Below, in pieces: positions 13,603-24,600 of a stretch of 64,000 nucleotides of DNA. The position numbers were made by a program, and so were the translations under genes. The number at the start of each line of letters is the position of its first letter. The first letter of the stretch is position 1. The notes under the pieces are model-generated. The model ran no database searches. It saw only the letters and a program-made list of their open reading frames with translations, and was not told the DNA's origin. The stretch is from Taxillus chinensis (Eukaryota > Streptophyta > Magnoliopsida > Santalales > Loranthaceae), in assembly GCA_023512835.1 (NCBI GenBank), contig CM042092.1, forward strand, positions 42,054,258 through 42,118,257. Reading direction: 5' to 3'.

Positions 13603-15000
13603 ATTAATCAACTTGATGGATCCGAAATTAACTAAATAACCAACCCTAACTTAGTTAAACTTGCCTTATGATTTTTAATTGATACAAGTAGGTGGTTTTT
13701 CTATTTTGATAGAGTTTGTGAGCTCCGGTATTCCCTATTTCTAATGTGTATTAGACTCGGCATGGAAAATATATCACCCCCATCGAGTATGTCCCTTTGA
13801 GCGAGCCACGCACAACTAGTATCCTTTTAATCTTGCATCAATATTACATTTTCCTTTTTGATCGATCCACTCGATATTACCCATTTGATTTGTAATTGAA
13901 ACAAATAGTTGGTTGATCCGTTTTGAAAGAGCTTGTGATGTTGTGTATTCGTTGTCGCTATTGGAGTTTTAAACTCGGCCTAGGAAAGACCTCTTCAATG
14001 TGAAGTATCTCACATTGAACGAATGACGTATAATAAGTGTCATTTTAATCTTTTATTAAAATTACTTTTTTGTTTGATTGATTCGTTTGACACATGAGAA
14101 ATCAAGTAAATAAAAAGCTCTAGCCTAAGATACTTGCCTTCTGATTTGTAATTGAAAGAAAAAGTTGCTTTGTCCATTTTGGAAGCGGATATGACGTCCT
14201 GTATTCTTTATTGCCAATAGGTTAATAGCTCAGCAAGGGTAATACCTCACTATTGTGTAGAACGTCACATTGGGCGAACTACGTCAAACAAGTGTTCAAT
14301 TAAGCACTGATGAATGTTCCATTTTTTCTTCGAATGATCCATTCGAGACGTCCACAGTTAGACAAGTCATCATCCTTTTGATTTCTAATTGGAATAAATA
14401 GTGGGTTCATCCATTTTGGTGGAGTTTATGACCATGTGCATTCATTATTTCTAATAGACCGTTAAACTAGGCGCAGGAAATACGTCACAATCATGGAGTC
14501 CATCCCACTGAGCGGACGATGTATAACAAATGTCCTTTTAATCTTTCAAGGATACTATTTTTGGTTTTGTTTTCGATTAATCAACTTGATAGATCCGAAA
14601 TTAACTAAATAACCAACCCTAACTTAACAAAACTTGCCTTATGATTTTTAGTTGATACAAGTTGGTGGTTTTTCTATTTTGGTAGAGTTTGTGACGTCCG
14701 GTATTCCCTATTTCTAATAGTGTATTAGACTCGACATGGAAAATATATCACCCCCATCGAGTATGTCTCATTGAGCGAGCCACGCACAACTAGTATCCTT
14801 TCAATCTTGCATCAATATTACGTTTTCCTTTTTGATCGATCCACTCGATACTTCCCATTTGGTTTGTAATTGAAACAAATAGTTGGTTGATCTGTTTTGA
14901 AAGAGCTTGTGATGTTGTGTATTCGTTATCGCTATTGGAGTTTTAAACTTGGCTTAGGAAAGACCTCTTCAATGTGAAGTATCTCACATTGAACGAATGA

Positions 15001-15816
15001 CCTAGGAGAGCAGCCGTCGTCGCGGATTTTGGAGCTTGGATTTGAAGCTTTGTTGCGCGTTTGGATTAGAAGAAGATGTTTAGCTTTACTGCTATGGTTT
15101 TGCTTGTAATCATGCGTGAGTAGTTCTTATAATCTAGGGGAGCAATGTAGCCCCCTTGTTGCTTTGCTGTGTTTATGAAAATTGGGTTTGGATGATTGAG
15201 TTTTGCATGTTTTATGAATCTGTTCTTAATTTCTATCTTTGGATGTACACCTTGGTATTCTTAGCCCTAGTCCAAGGGGGATTGAGATTCATAACTTATT
15301 TGTAATTGGTGTAATCATTATCCTTTTGCTAGTATGATTTATTGGCTTTGCATGTTTGAGTGTTTAGATGACTATTCTGGCATACAACTCTTAAAAGGAC
15401 CTCAATGACCATTCGTTGTCCTTGGCTTATGTTTAGCATGTTTTCAATCAGACAACCCTAATACCATGAACCAGTAGAGATAACATATGGAGGTGAAATT
15501 GTGACCCTAGATGCCTTTAATCCTTGAATCTTAATCCTAAAATCAATTTGCTTTCTTTGTTTATTCAGAAAACCAAATAAAAATTAGATCTTTAGTTAAA
15601 AAAAAGATTTCGTTTTTGCCAAGACATTGTTTTAAGCAAGATTAATTTGGTGATTTGAGTTAAAGCTAGATAACTTGGTAATCTCTGTGGGATCGACCCC
15701 TTTCTTGTCGCTATTCTATTTAGCATTAGTTAAGGGAATTAATATTTTGAGAAGGGATTTAAACGGCAGTAGCTTAACCCTCACTTGGGTTTCGCTCACG
15801 AAATACCCGTTCATCA
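15001..15816 (+). repeat. 5' LTR of the Gypsy element, 5'-truncated
   Basis: Matches 39494-40317 of the 3' LTR with roughly 20 substitutions by eye and one 9-bp length difference near the junction. It ends in TCA just before the primer binding site. The first about 680 bp found in the 3' LTR, including the CACGTG inverted repeats and the TATA box at 39391, are absent. This copy therefore has no U3 promoter. The break lies at TGAC, a word present in both the satellite and the LTR. Confidence 0.92.
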
Positions 15817-15819
15817 AAT

Positions 15820-15837
15820 TGGCGCCGTTGCCGGGGA
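15820..15837 (+). other. Primer binding site of the Gypsy element (tRNA-Asp type)
   Basis: TGGCGCCGTTGCCGGGGA lies 3 bp after the 5' LTR end. This word is the tRNA-Asp-type primer site known from Athila-, Cyclops- and Calypso-type plant Gypsy elements. It is intact here. Confidence 0.85.
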
Positions 15838-16038
15838 TTCAACGGTTGACTAGCTTTAGAAATCAACATTGAGTGAAATTGTTTGAATTCTGATCTTGGT
15901 GTTTTATTTTGTCTTTTATTTTCTGTTATGTTTCTTTGAGTTTTTATTTATATATTTTCTTTTGTTCGGAGCTGCTGGGTGTGTTTTTGTTGTTTTACAG
16001 GAACATACACTAAGTGTTTGAGGAATTCCTAGTTGTGC

Positions 16039-17870
16039 ATGCCAAGACAGGAGTTTATACCATTTAATCGGGAACCTGAAAGATTGTTCAGAGCTTGGCG
16101 TAGAGTAGCTAGGGAGAAGCAAGACGAGAGGTGAAGAAGCATTGCAACACTTAGAACATTCGGTAGGTGAATTGATGGTAGATTTAAGGCCTGATGGTGG
16201 TGCACCGCAAGGAGGGGCCAATTACAATGGCCAATATCCAGAAGAAGAGGGTAATAGGTTTATGCCCAGAACCTTCTTAGACTATGTGAGACCGATGATG
16301 TCAGACCATTATTCTGGGATTCGGCATACAAGAGTCCAAGCAAATAGCTTCGAGCTGAAGCCGGCGTTGATCAACATGGTGAGCAACAACGCGTTTGGAG
16401 GAACAACCGTGGATGATCCACACCATCATTTGATGAGGTTCTACCAGATGTGCGACACCATAAAGATCAACAATGTATCGGAGGAGGCAATAAAGCTAAG
16501 GCTTTTCCCTTTCTCTTTAAGGGATAGAGCTCTTGGCTGGTTCAACAGTCTGCCAGCAGGTTCAATCAACACTTGGGAGGAGATGCAGACCAAGTTCATG
16601 TCAAAGTACTTCCCTCCTTCCAAGGTGATCCAGCTCGGAGGAGAGATTAGCGATTCAGGCAAGATGAGATGGAGACTCTTCATGAAGCTTGGGAGCGTTT
16701 CAAAGACTTAGTGAGAAGATGCCCTGATCATGGAAGACCCTAGTGGATTCAAATAGAATCTTTCTACACAGGTCTTGATCCCACTCACAAGACAAGGTGA
16801 ATGCATTTCTGGAGGATGCTTGATGAATCTAGAGCCTGACGCAGGCGCAGAGCTCTTGGAGAGGCTGTCATTAGCTGATTGGCGGTGGTCTAATGTGCGC
16901 ACTTCAAGGCCAAGGGAGAAGATATCTTCGGTTGATACTCCCTCCAATGATATGCAAGGCAGATCCAAGCTTTAGCAAAAAGCATGGAAGTGTTGGCTCT
17001 TAAAGTTGGAGGATCACAACACGCCTCACCAATGGGCGAGCAAGGGTGGAGTGGAGTCGAAGATGCAAATTATGTTGGAGGGAAAGGCTTGTACCAGAAG
17101 CGGCAATTTTATCCTCACCAACAAGGACAAGGGTACAATCGGAACCAACAACAATCTCGGGGATATCGGAAGAATCGAACCGAGGGGGAGATACATCAGC
17201 TCGGTATAAATATGTGCCTCTAGGGATGAAGCAAAATCCGTATGCTACTGATAATTTCTTACATCCACCTCCTGGATTCGAGCAACGACGGCCTCGGCCT
17301 CGGTAGCAAAGAAGAACATATCGGCATGAGGATGAGACAACTAGAAGAGAGGTGGGTGATTTAAAGGAAAGGGTAGGTAGTATGGAGTCTTCAATAAAGA
17401 ATATGGAGAAGTTACTTGTGAGCATGGCACGAAATGCTAATCAAAGGGTGTCAACCACCACTTTTCCAAGTGACACGAGGTGAACCCCAAGGAGAGTTGC
17501 AAGGCTATCACTCTAAGGAGTGGGAAAGCATTGAAGGAAGTCAAGAGCCTAAGAAAAGGGCTATTCCAGGAAGAACAAAGCAGACCCTTGGAAGCTGATG
17601 ACGAAGGAAAATCAGATAAAGAAGAAGAAAGGTTGCAAGACAAAAAGGAACATTAGCTGACTAAAGCAAAATAGTTGAAGAACCAAGGCAAGAGCTCAGG
17701 CCTACCATGCCATTTCCTCAGCGGATGAGAAATCAGAGGGTTGAGGAAGAGTATGAGTGTTTCCTGAGTTTATTCAAGCGGCTTGAGATTAACATTCCAT
17801 TTGTGGAAATTTTGGAGCAGATGCCTAGGTACGAGAAGTACATTAAAGATTTTGTGAAGAAGTAGAGGAA
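16039..17870 (+). pseudogene. Gypsy gag (capsid), frame-broken
   Basis: The probable start ATG is at 16039 (MPRQEFIPF...), but that frame stops at 16132 and the capsid reading resumes in another frame from about 16142. The best-preserved stretch, 16250-16650, carries a retrotransposon gag capsid domain: a HHHLMRFYQMCDT segment, then LFPFSLRDRALGWFNSLP, then TWEEMQTKFMSKYFP. A 1-base loss near 16655 (GATTCAGG) shifts frame, and the following capsid residues (ETLHEAWERFKDLVRRCP) are read in a different frame. Further on, CKAITLRSGK at about 17498-17527 is an Athila-type gag marker. A region near 17720-17860 (PFPQRMRNQ, NIPFVEILEQMPRYEKYIK) links gag to the protease. There is an in-frame stop near 17862. 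The protein would form the particle that packages the element's RNA. Confidence 0.85.
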
Positions 17871-17880
17871 ATATGGGGAT

Positions 17881-18126
17881 CATGAGACGGTGGCAGTCAC
17901 TAACGAGGTGAGCAGTGTTGTTCAACAAAGTTTGCCCATCAAGTATAAAGATCCGGGCAGTTTTAATCTCCCTTGTGTGATTGGCAATGCACTGCAGCAG
18001 CAGGCCTTATGTGATTTAGGGGCCAGCATCAATTTGATCTCCTTTGCTTTGTACAAGCAGCTTGGGCTTAAGGGCATGAAGCCCACTTCCATATCATTGC
18101 AGTTTGCTGACCGGTCTATTGGAAGG
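17881..18126 (+). pseudogene. Gypsy aspartic protease, N-terminal part, split by the Copia insertion
   Basis: The open stretch contains LPCVIGNALQQQALCDLGAS followed by INLISFALYKQLGL. The catalytic aspartate is in the DLGAS word (codon 18013-18015), the Athila-type variant of the retropepsin D-S/T-G motif. The reading is interrupted after ...FADRSIGR, where the Copia LTR begins at 18127. The protein continues on the far side of the Copia element at 30987 (GRPEGIIEDVL...). After 18127 the open frame runs into LTR sequence and stops at 18178, so the tail of that open frame is not Gypsy protein. Confidence 0.85.
18122..18126. repeat. Copia target-site duplication GAAGG (left)
   Basis: GAAGG immediately precedes the Copia LTR start TGTTGG and recurs at 30987-30991 directly after the LTR end CATCA. 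A 5-bp duplication is standard for Copia integration and fixes both element ends. Confidence 0.95.
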
Positions 18127-18330
18127 TGTTGGATCAAACCCAGAATTTGGATAATGCCGTTAAAGCCTTATGTAATTTGATCTGAGATCTTTTGTGTTTA
18201 TTTGATCATTGTAGAAGGTATGTCACTAATCCAAAGATGCACTCGTGAGAGCAAAGCTAAGGACAGGATACATAATCCTGATCCGGACAAGAGTTAGTGT
18301 CGTCAAACACTTGGTAAATAACCAAGTAAC

Positions 18331-18640
18331 AATAAGTGCGGAGTAAGGAAAATAAGTGCGGAGTAAGGAAAATAGATGCGGAGTAAGGAATCCGGACTTA
18401 TTACACACGGAGTAAGGAACTTACATACGGAGTAAGGAACTTACATACGGAGTAAGGAACTTACACACGGAGTAAGGAACTTACATACGGAGTAAGAAAC
18501 TTACACACGGAGTAAGGAACTTACATACGGAGTAAGGAACTTACATACGGAGTAAGGAACTTACACACGGAGTAAGGAACTTACATACGGAGTAAGAAAC
18601 TTACATACGGAGTAAGGAACTTACATGCGGAGTAAGGAAG
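18331..18640 (+). repeat. 20-bp minisatellite in the Copia 5' LTR
   Basis: About twelve tandem copies of a 20-bp unit (TTACATACGGAGTAAGGAAC, with TTACACACGG and AGTAAGAAAC variants) fill 18401-18640. Looser copies of the GGAGTAAGGAA core precede it from about 18338 and follow it to about 18740. The order of unit variants is the same in the 3' LTR (30041-30281), so the array pre-dates the last transposition. Confidence 0.95.
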
Positions 18641-19041
18641 CGCGACACGGACTAAGGATTCTAGTACTGAATAGATACGGAATAAGCAACCACTGACACG
18701 GAGTACGGTTCCGAGCTTCATTAACTACGGAGTAAGGAAAATTACACCGGACCAAGAAGACACTGCTCCAATGAAACCGCATTTAAAGTTATCAGCTCGT
18801 GCTGTCCCGATGTAAGAAGAATGCATTTAGAACAAGAAGAATCTTACACGTGGATCATCCGGATATGTGGACACAACCTTAATTGTATCTCGGAACTCAC
18901 AAAGACACTTATACTCTTCGAATCCAAGATCTTGAGCTCCACAATCCGCAGCAATCAAGGCGGATAGATTACCAAGGGATAGTTAGTGCGGAACGCATTC
19001 CGGAACTTCAAGTTCCAAGGTTGTCTCTTAGGAATGTTTTG

Positions 19042-19049
19042 TATAAATA
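19042..19049 (+). promoter_or_regulatory. TATA box of the Copia 5' LTR
   Basis: TATAAATA in the last third of the LTR, about 150 bp upstream of an AATAAA word (19195-19200). Position and spacing fit the U3/R promoter of an LTR element. The matching box in the 3' LTR is at 30685-30692. Confidence 0.6.
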
Positions 19050-19343
19050 TTCATACTTATACTTCTTGTAAAAAAAGTGAGCTAGAGCGAAGAAGTGCAA
19101 AAATAGAAAAGGCACTTGGCTAGTGTGTGAATTCAAAGTTGTAAACGAGTGTAAGAGAGTGTTTGCTTCTATTTTGTTGTAATCACTTTGTGATAATAAA
19201 ACAAAATACTTCCACTATCCTGGTTATCTTCCGCGTGATATTATCACTTAAACTAGATAAGTCTTTGTGTCTTGAGAGAAAAGAAAGAGTTCGAATAAGA
19301 GCCTATTCACCCCCCCCCCTTTAGGCTCCAAGGGACCATCAAG

Positions 19344-19355
19344 TGGTATCGAGCA
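19344..19355 (+). other. Primer binding site of the Copia element (initiator Met tRNA), one base missing
   Basis: TGGTATCGAGCA lies 2 bp after the LTR. The family consensus for plant Copia is TGGTATCAGAGCA, so an A is missing between C and G at 19350-19351. This is the same CAG-to-CG loss seen repeatedly in this element. Confidence 0.85.
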
Positions 19356-19401
19356 AGTTCTACTTCGTTCTAAGTAGAGATCCCACTCTTTCAATCTCGA
19401 A

Positions 19402-21669
19402 ATGGCCGAAGAAAGCAGTATGCTTTTCAACACTCGCCTTAACTCCGGAGGTGCACAGGACCCATCCCGAATCGAAGCGGCCGGTGAAAATGTCGATCCA
19501 CCACAACCTGCTGCTGCCACCGCTTCTCAACCACGGAGTTCGGGTTTACTCTAACGAAACCGCCCAAATTCACACCTGAGCTTTTCTCTCGGTGGAAAGC
19601 TCGCATGAAGATGTTTATGGTTTGCCATGATCATCTTATGTGGCCATGTCTTCATCGGGAGATTCCAATTCCGATGACTATCGGAGAACATGGCGTAAGG
19701 AGGCCAAAGACGATGCTTGAACTTACCAACGATGAAAGAGCCTGGCAGGTGCGCTAGAGAAAAGGCTCGGCTTATGTTACATCGTCCTTGGATTCCGAAG
19801 CTTTCACGGACGTCCAGGGCTGCACGACGAAGAAAAGTCGTTTGGGACAAACCGACAATCCTCTATGAGGGGAGTCGGTCCCAGGATACGAAATGTGATC
19901 TGTACTCTCCAGACGAACTTTGAGAGTTTTAATCATAAACCGGGCGAATCACTTGAAAGCATCTATCGGAGATTCGGCAAGCTCATACTTGAGCCGAAGA
20001 CTGTCAATGAGCATTACTCTCAATCCCGGATCAATGACAAGTTCTTTCGCTCCTTGCCGGATCGCTACTACTCCAAACAACTCCAGATGCAATCGACAAA
20101 AAGCGCGGTATGTTCCCCTTGAAGAACTATATGGAGAGCTGCGGACTCACGAAGTCGGGTTTAAGTACTCGACGAGAGATGAAAAAATAGCTCGGAAAGA
20201 AAAGGGGGTAGCTCTCAAAGCTACCGAATGTCTAAACATACTTGAGGAATGATGATACGGACGTATCCGACAATTCCGATTCCGACGAGGAGGAGGAGAT
20301 AGCCCTTCTTGTCAAATCCTTTGAGCGATTCCTACGGAAAAGCGAAAAGGGGTCGAAGACGCTCATCATCATCGTTCCAACGGAAGGAGCGACCCGAGTC
20401 TAGTTCCCAGGAATGTTTCAACTGTGGGAAAACCGGTCACCGGGCCAAGGAATGCAGGTCCAAAGCAAAGGTGGCCGAGAAAAGTGACAAGGTAAATTCT
20501 CGCCGCTCCACCTCGGATAACAGCAAGAGCAAGAGAAAGGCGCTCGTGACAAAATACATGAGTGGCTCGGAAGAAGAGGAGGAATCCTCGGATGATGAGC
20601 CGACCATTAAGCCGAACGTCCGCCTCATGGCAAATACCGAGGTACCTTCTATCTCGAGAGCTCCTGAGTAAATTAGAATCTCTTACTATTGCATGTGATC
20701 ATGAAAAGAATGAGAGACTAATAATAACTCAAATGTACAAAGATATGGAAAGTCGAATAAACGTCTCGAATTTACCATTAATAGACTCGAAAAGGACGTC
20801 GTCGACTTCGGGGGAAAGGAAGCTTGGTATCATGATCTAAGAGCTGAAAATCATCTCTTAAATACCAATCTCTCAGGCCTAAAAGTTATAGTTAAAAGAC
20901 TCGAAAATGAATTGGAACAGGAAAAAGAAATAAATCGTAAGTGGCTAAAATCCGGGGAAATAGCCTCTACCTTTAGGACCGATCCCGACGACATTCGAGT
21001 CAAACCTGGTCTAGGTTCTGAACCATCAACCTCCATAGCTAAAGCCACCGAGTGTCCTCCGGATTTCACTCCTAAACTAACCAACTTATATCCTGTTAGT
21101 ACATCTAAACCGTTGGATGGTTTCATTTCAGGTGGCACCATAGTTTATGATCGTGGAACCGAGGTCATTCTTGCACTTCCCGAAGCGGTAGCACCCGTAA
21201 CTAAAGATGAAGGGAAGGCTGCTGCAGTTAAAGCCAAAACCGTAGCACCCAAAAAGAAAGACAAGGCTAAGGCCGACGCATTTAGGGCCAAGAGCGCGTC
21301 ACCCAAACGTAATGGATTAGGCCACGTGGAACAGTAGAAAAATCAGTAAAATCTAAGAGACCTGTATCCCCTGTTTGTACTTCACATTATAGTGTCTGTT
21401 CCATCCGTAGGGAAATGGGTCATTATCACTATGAATGTTGGAGTCTATCCGATAGCCGGCTTTGTAATCAATTTCAATCAAATAAAGATCAGTTTTATAA
21501 AAGGGGTTCTTCGAGCAAAACAAAATCTAAATCTAAAAGGAGTGTCTCTCCCAAGAAATCCCAAATAAAAGAAGCAATTGAAACTAACAAGTTAATGTCA
21601 ACTTGGAAAGCTAAGAGTCCTAACAAAATCAAATCCGTAAATGTTGACAATACTGCTTGCTCACTCTAA
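19402..21669 (+). pseudogene. Copia gag with CCHC zinc knuckle, frame-broken
   Basis: The start ATG at 19402 reads MAEESSMLFNTRLNSGG and stops near 19551. The capsid then continues in shifting frames: ELFSRWKARMKMFMVCHD near 19580, LTNDERAWQV near 19725, NHKPGESLESIYRRFGKLI near 19932, LEELYGELRTHEVGFKYS near 20120. A nucleic-acid-binding zinc knuckle, CFNCGKTGHRAKEC (C-x2-C-x4-H-x4-C), is intact at 20414-20455. It is followed by lysine- and serine-rich and acidic stretches (KYMSGSEEEEESSDDE) to about 20670. From about 20680 to 21330 an open region rich in charged residues suggests a coiled-coil tail, and lysine-rich sequence continues to 21669. The long tail after the knuckle fits the large gag of Sirevirus-type elements. 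Confidence 0.8.
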
Positions 21670-21736
21670 CCGCCCGAAACAAGTTTGGGCACCAAAAGTG
21701 TAAATTGTTGTCTTTCAGGAGCATCTCTGGAATGAA

Positions 21737-22063
21737 TTGCCGGATCACTTGAAGTTAAAGATAAATCAAAGCAAGTGGATCCTTGATAGTGGATGCTCCG
21801 GACATATGACGGGTGACCAGACTCTACTTGTAGAAGTTAATGATAAACAAGGTCCATCCGTCTCATATGGCGACAACAAGAAAGGTAAGACCGTCGGGTA
21901 TGGCACTTTAACTAACGGCCGTGTATCAATCACTAAAGTTGCACTAGTCGAAGGTTTAAAGCATAATTTGCTAAGTGTCGATAAACTATGTGACAAAGGA
22001 TTTATCGTTTCCTTTTTTGTCCAACACCGTACAAGAAGAGAAAACTTATCCAGGAGATGTTAA
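21737..22063 (+). pseudogene. Copia aspartic protease
   Basis: An open segment reads KWILDSGCSGHMTGD, in which D-S-G is the catalytic motif (Asp codon 21785-21787), followed by GYGTLTNGRVSITKVALVEG and LKHNLLSVDKLCDKGF. This is the classic Copia protease layout (LDSGCSxHMT ... HNLLSVxQL). The frame is lost at about 22020 where the reading should run on towards the pre-integrase domain. The enzyme would process the gag-pol polyprotein. Confidence 0.88.
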
Positions 22064-22149
22064 GTTATCCGGATCAAGAGATGGGGACATATACTCGGTG
22101 GTCTTAAGAAATAATTCTTCGACCCTGTATGTTTCCTCACGAAAGCAAC

Positions 22150-23090
22150 AGATGAAGATAGTTGGTTATGGCACAAGCGATGCGCACATTTGAACTTTAA
22201 GACTTTGTCTAAATTAGCATCACTTGATCTTGTCACTGGTCTACCCAAACTCAAGTTCTCCAGAGACACTCTCGTCGAGAATGCCAACTTGGTAAACAGA
22301 CCAAACACGGCTTTAAGAGCAAATCGCTTAACTCAATAACTGCTCCTCTTGCAACTTCTTCATATGGACCTATGTGGTCCTATATCTGTTTCATCACTAG
22401 TCAGGGCGAGATATACCCTTGTGGTTATCGATGATTTCACCAGGATACACATGGGTGATGTTCCTGAAATCAAAGGATCAAACTTTTGAACATCTTGTAG
22501 ATCTCTTCAACTGGATAAGCAACTCACAAGGACCGAGCATTAAATGCATTAGGAGTGATCATGGTACGAGAATTTGATTTTTCCGAAATGAGATCATATT
22601 GTTCCGAACAGGGCATACAACATGACTTTTCTGCGCCCGAACCCCACAACAAAATGGGGTAGGCGAGCGCAAGAATCGAACTTTAGTTGAAGCTGGTAGA
22701 TCCATGTTAGCAGGGGGCAATGCTTCCTCTCGGTCTATGGGCTGAAGCCGTGTCCACCGCTGCTATGTTCGAACCGGAACTCTAATAAATAAATCTACCA
22801 TGAAAACACCCTATGAGATGTGGAGAGGTCGAAAACCTTCAATTTCACATTTCGAGCCTTCGGATGTACTTGCTATATCCTGATCAATGGCAAAGAGACC
22901 CGAAATAAATTTGAACCAAAAATCCGATGATGGGATTTTTGTCGGGTACTCACTTCATAGCAAGGCTTATCGGGTCTTCAATAGAAAACTTTCTAAAGTT
23001 GAAGAATCTATCCATGTAACCTTTGATGAAGCTAATCTCGATTGGTCAAAAGTCGGTCCTTCAAATTCTAATCTGCAGTCATAAACGAAA
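22150..23090 (+). pseudogene. Copia pre-integrase and integrase, frame-broken
   Basis: A WHKRCAHLNFKTL segment near 22168 is the zinc-binding pre-integrase motif (LWHxRLGH type). The catalytic core follows in several frames: VVIDDFTR near 22421 holds the first Asp, IRSDHGT near 22549 the second Asp, and ERKNRTLVEA near 22660 the Glu. The C-terminal part (NKSTMKTPYEMWRGRKPS near 22790, DDGIFVGYSLHSKAYRVFN near 22928) is well preserved and runs into HVTFDEAN. At least four frame changes are needed to read it through. The enzyme would insert the cDNA into the genome. All three core acidic positions are still recognisable. Confidence 0.82.
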
Positions 23091-23213
23091 CGTCGATTAC
23101 TCAAAGTTTATGAATATTCCTGCCACACATCCTGACCGGTATCCTGACCAACCACGTGGCATCCGCGAAACACAACGGAATTTTGTGGATGATGCTACGG
23201 ATGACTCGGACTC

Positions 23214-23340
23214 GGACTACCACTTAGCTCCGGACTACCACTTAGCTCCGGACTACCACTTAACTCCGGACTACCACTTAGCTCCGGACTACCACTTAGC
23301 TCCGGACTACCACTTAACTCCGGACTACCACTTAGCTCCG
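23214..23340 (+). repeat. 18-bp coding minisatellite between integrase and RT (Copia)
   Basis: Seven tandem copies of an 18-bp unit, GACTACCACTTAGCTCCG (two copies carry AACTCCG), encode the six-residue repeat DYHLAP/DYHLTP. The region lies in the variable linker between integrase and reverse transcriptase, which tolerates length change. The unit is a multiple of three, so copy-number change keeps frame. Confidence 0.92.
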
Positions 23341-23591
23341 GACAAACTCCTGCAGATACACAAAATTCCGGAGCACCTTCAAGTCCGTCCGGACTAGTTA
23401 ACACCGAAAGAAACAGTGTTGAAGAACCAATCGGTTCATCCGTACCTCTAAATACGGAAACATCTACTCCGGACGAAGCCCAACCAGTTGATACAACTGA
23501 ACCACCCAATCTGGAAGAGCTTCAAATTGTTCAAGGACAACCAACACACGCACGAAATTATAGATGGACTCGAAACCATCCCTCGGATCAA

Positions 23592-24600
23592 GTGATTGGT
23601 GATCCTACTGTTGGTGTAAGAACAAGAGCAGCCACCTCAAACATGAGTCTTCACTCATGCTTTCTATCTCAAATAGAACCAAAGGTGGTAGATGAAGCTC
23701 TTCAGGATTCAAACCGGATAGAAGCCATGCAAGAAGAATCGAATCAATTTAAGAGAAATAATGTGTGGACCTTAGTACCAAGGCCTAAGTCTCAAAGTCA
23801 TTGGCGTTAAATGGGTGTTCCGGAACAAACTTGATACGGATGGAATAGTAATCCGGAACAAAGCCGGACTGGTAGCCAAAGGATATCGTCAAGAAGAGGG
23901 AATAGATTATGATGAAACCTTTGCTCCGGTCGCAAGACTTGAGGCAATCCGAATGTTTCTGGCGTATGCTTCATATGAAAACTTCATAGTTTATCAAATG
24001 GACGTCAAGAGCGCATTCCTGAATGGAGACCTTCAAGAGGAGGTGTATGTTGAACAACCTCCCGGCTTCATTGAACCTAAGGCAGGACATCTTGTCTACA
24101 AACTTCAGAAAGCTCTATATGGTTTGAAGCAAGCTCCCAGAGCCTGGTACGACACACCGTCGAATTCCTACTTGCTCATAACTTCCAAAAAGGGAAGATA
24201 GATACCACCCTATTTCTACGACAAGAGAAAGGACACACTCGATCGTACAAATATACGTGGACGATATCATTTTCGGATCAACAAATCCGAAGCTTTGTGA
24301 AGAGTTTGCTAAGTTGATGACAGGCAAGTTTGAAATGAGCATGATGGGAGAACTATCCTACTTCCTTGGAATTGAAGTCAAACAATTAAAGGAAGGAATC
24401 TTTATCAATCAGGCTAAGTACACTCGCGATCTTATTAAGAAGTTTGGTATGGAAGGTTCATCTCCCGTCAAAACTCCAATGCCTGTCGGTGCCAAGTTAG
24501 ATCCGGATATGGACGGCATATCGGTAAATGTGACCGACTACGAGAGGGATGATCGGATCCTTGCTCTATCTTACGACAAGTCGCCCAGACATTATGTTTG
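23592..24600 (+). pseudogene. Copia reverse transcriptase
   Basis: Conserved Copia RT blocks in order: ALQDSNRIEAMQEESNQFKR and [10 protein letters not shown] (23690-23790), then after a frame change [12 protein letters not shown] and [20 protein letters not shown] (from 23810), [28 protein letters not shown] and [15 protein letters not shown] (to about 24150). After further breaks, YVDDIIFGST (24254-24283) carries the catalytic YVDD box, followed by LSYFLGIEVKQ and IKKFGMEGSSPVKTPM. A CTCGATC at 24238-24244, where CTCTGATC would keep frame, is one of the CWG-type losses. The enzyme would copy the RNA genome into DNA. Confidence 0.9.

Larger units (their letters stand above)
1..15000. repeat. 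Satellite array, block 1 (about 973-bp monomer, 15 full copies)
   Basis: Tandem head-to-tail satellite. Using the shared word ATTAATCC as an anchor, copies start at 4, 977, 1951, 2925, 3899, 4873, 5847, 6820, 7793, 8767, 9741, 10713, 11686, 12658, 13603 and 14576. Spacing is 972-974 bp except one 945-bp copy. The sequence is AT-rich and has no conserved open frame. Short open stretches (for example 9817-10032 and 12353-12547) appear in single copies only and are chance. Copies from 1951 to about 4870 are nearly identical to each other, while those after about 10500 carry more private differences. The block ends at the Gypsy junction at 14998-15001. No gene is visible in it. A centromeric or other heterochromatic location is plausible, but the sequence alone does not show it. 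Confidence 0.97.
18127..19341 (+). repeat. Copia 5' LTR
   Basis: Begins TGTTGGATCA and ends GGGACCATCA. It contains a 20-bp minisatellite (18401-18640), a TATAAATA box at 19042-19049, an AATAAA word at 19195-19200 and a run of about 10 C near the end. The TATA box followed by AATAAA about 150 bp later fits U3-R-U5 organisation. It is almost identical to the 3' LTR at 29767-30986. Confidence 0.95.

Noticed and set aside
15675..15872. Small protein spanning the 5' LTR end (also 40158-40385 in the 3' LTR)
   Set aside because: The frame crosses the LTR end and primer binding site. It is non-coding U5 sequence.
18401..18640. CRISPR-like array in the Copia LTR
   Set aside because: Units are contiguous 20-bp tandem repeats without unique spacers, lie in a plant LTR and recur identically in the partner LTR.
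18883..19071. 62-residue open frame in the Copia LTRs (also 30526-30714)
   Set aside because: It lies in U3 and ends just past the TATA box. It is present in both LTRs only because the LTRs are copies, and it has no family motif.
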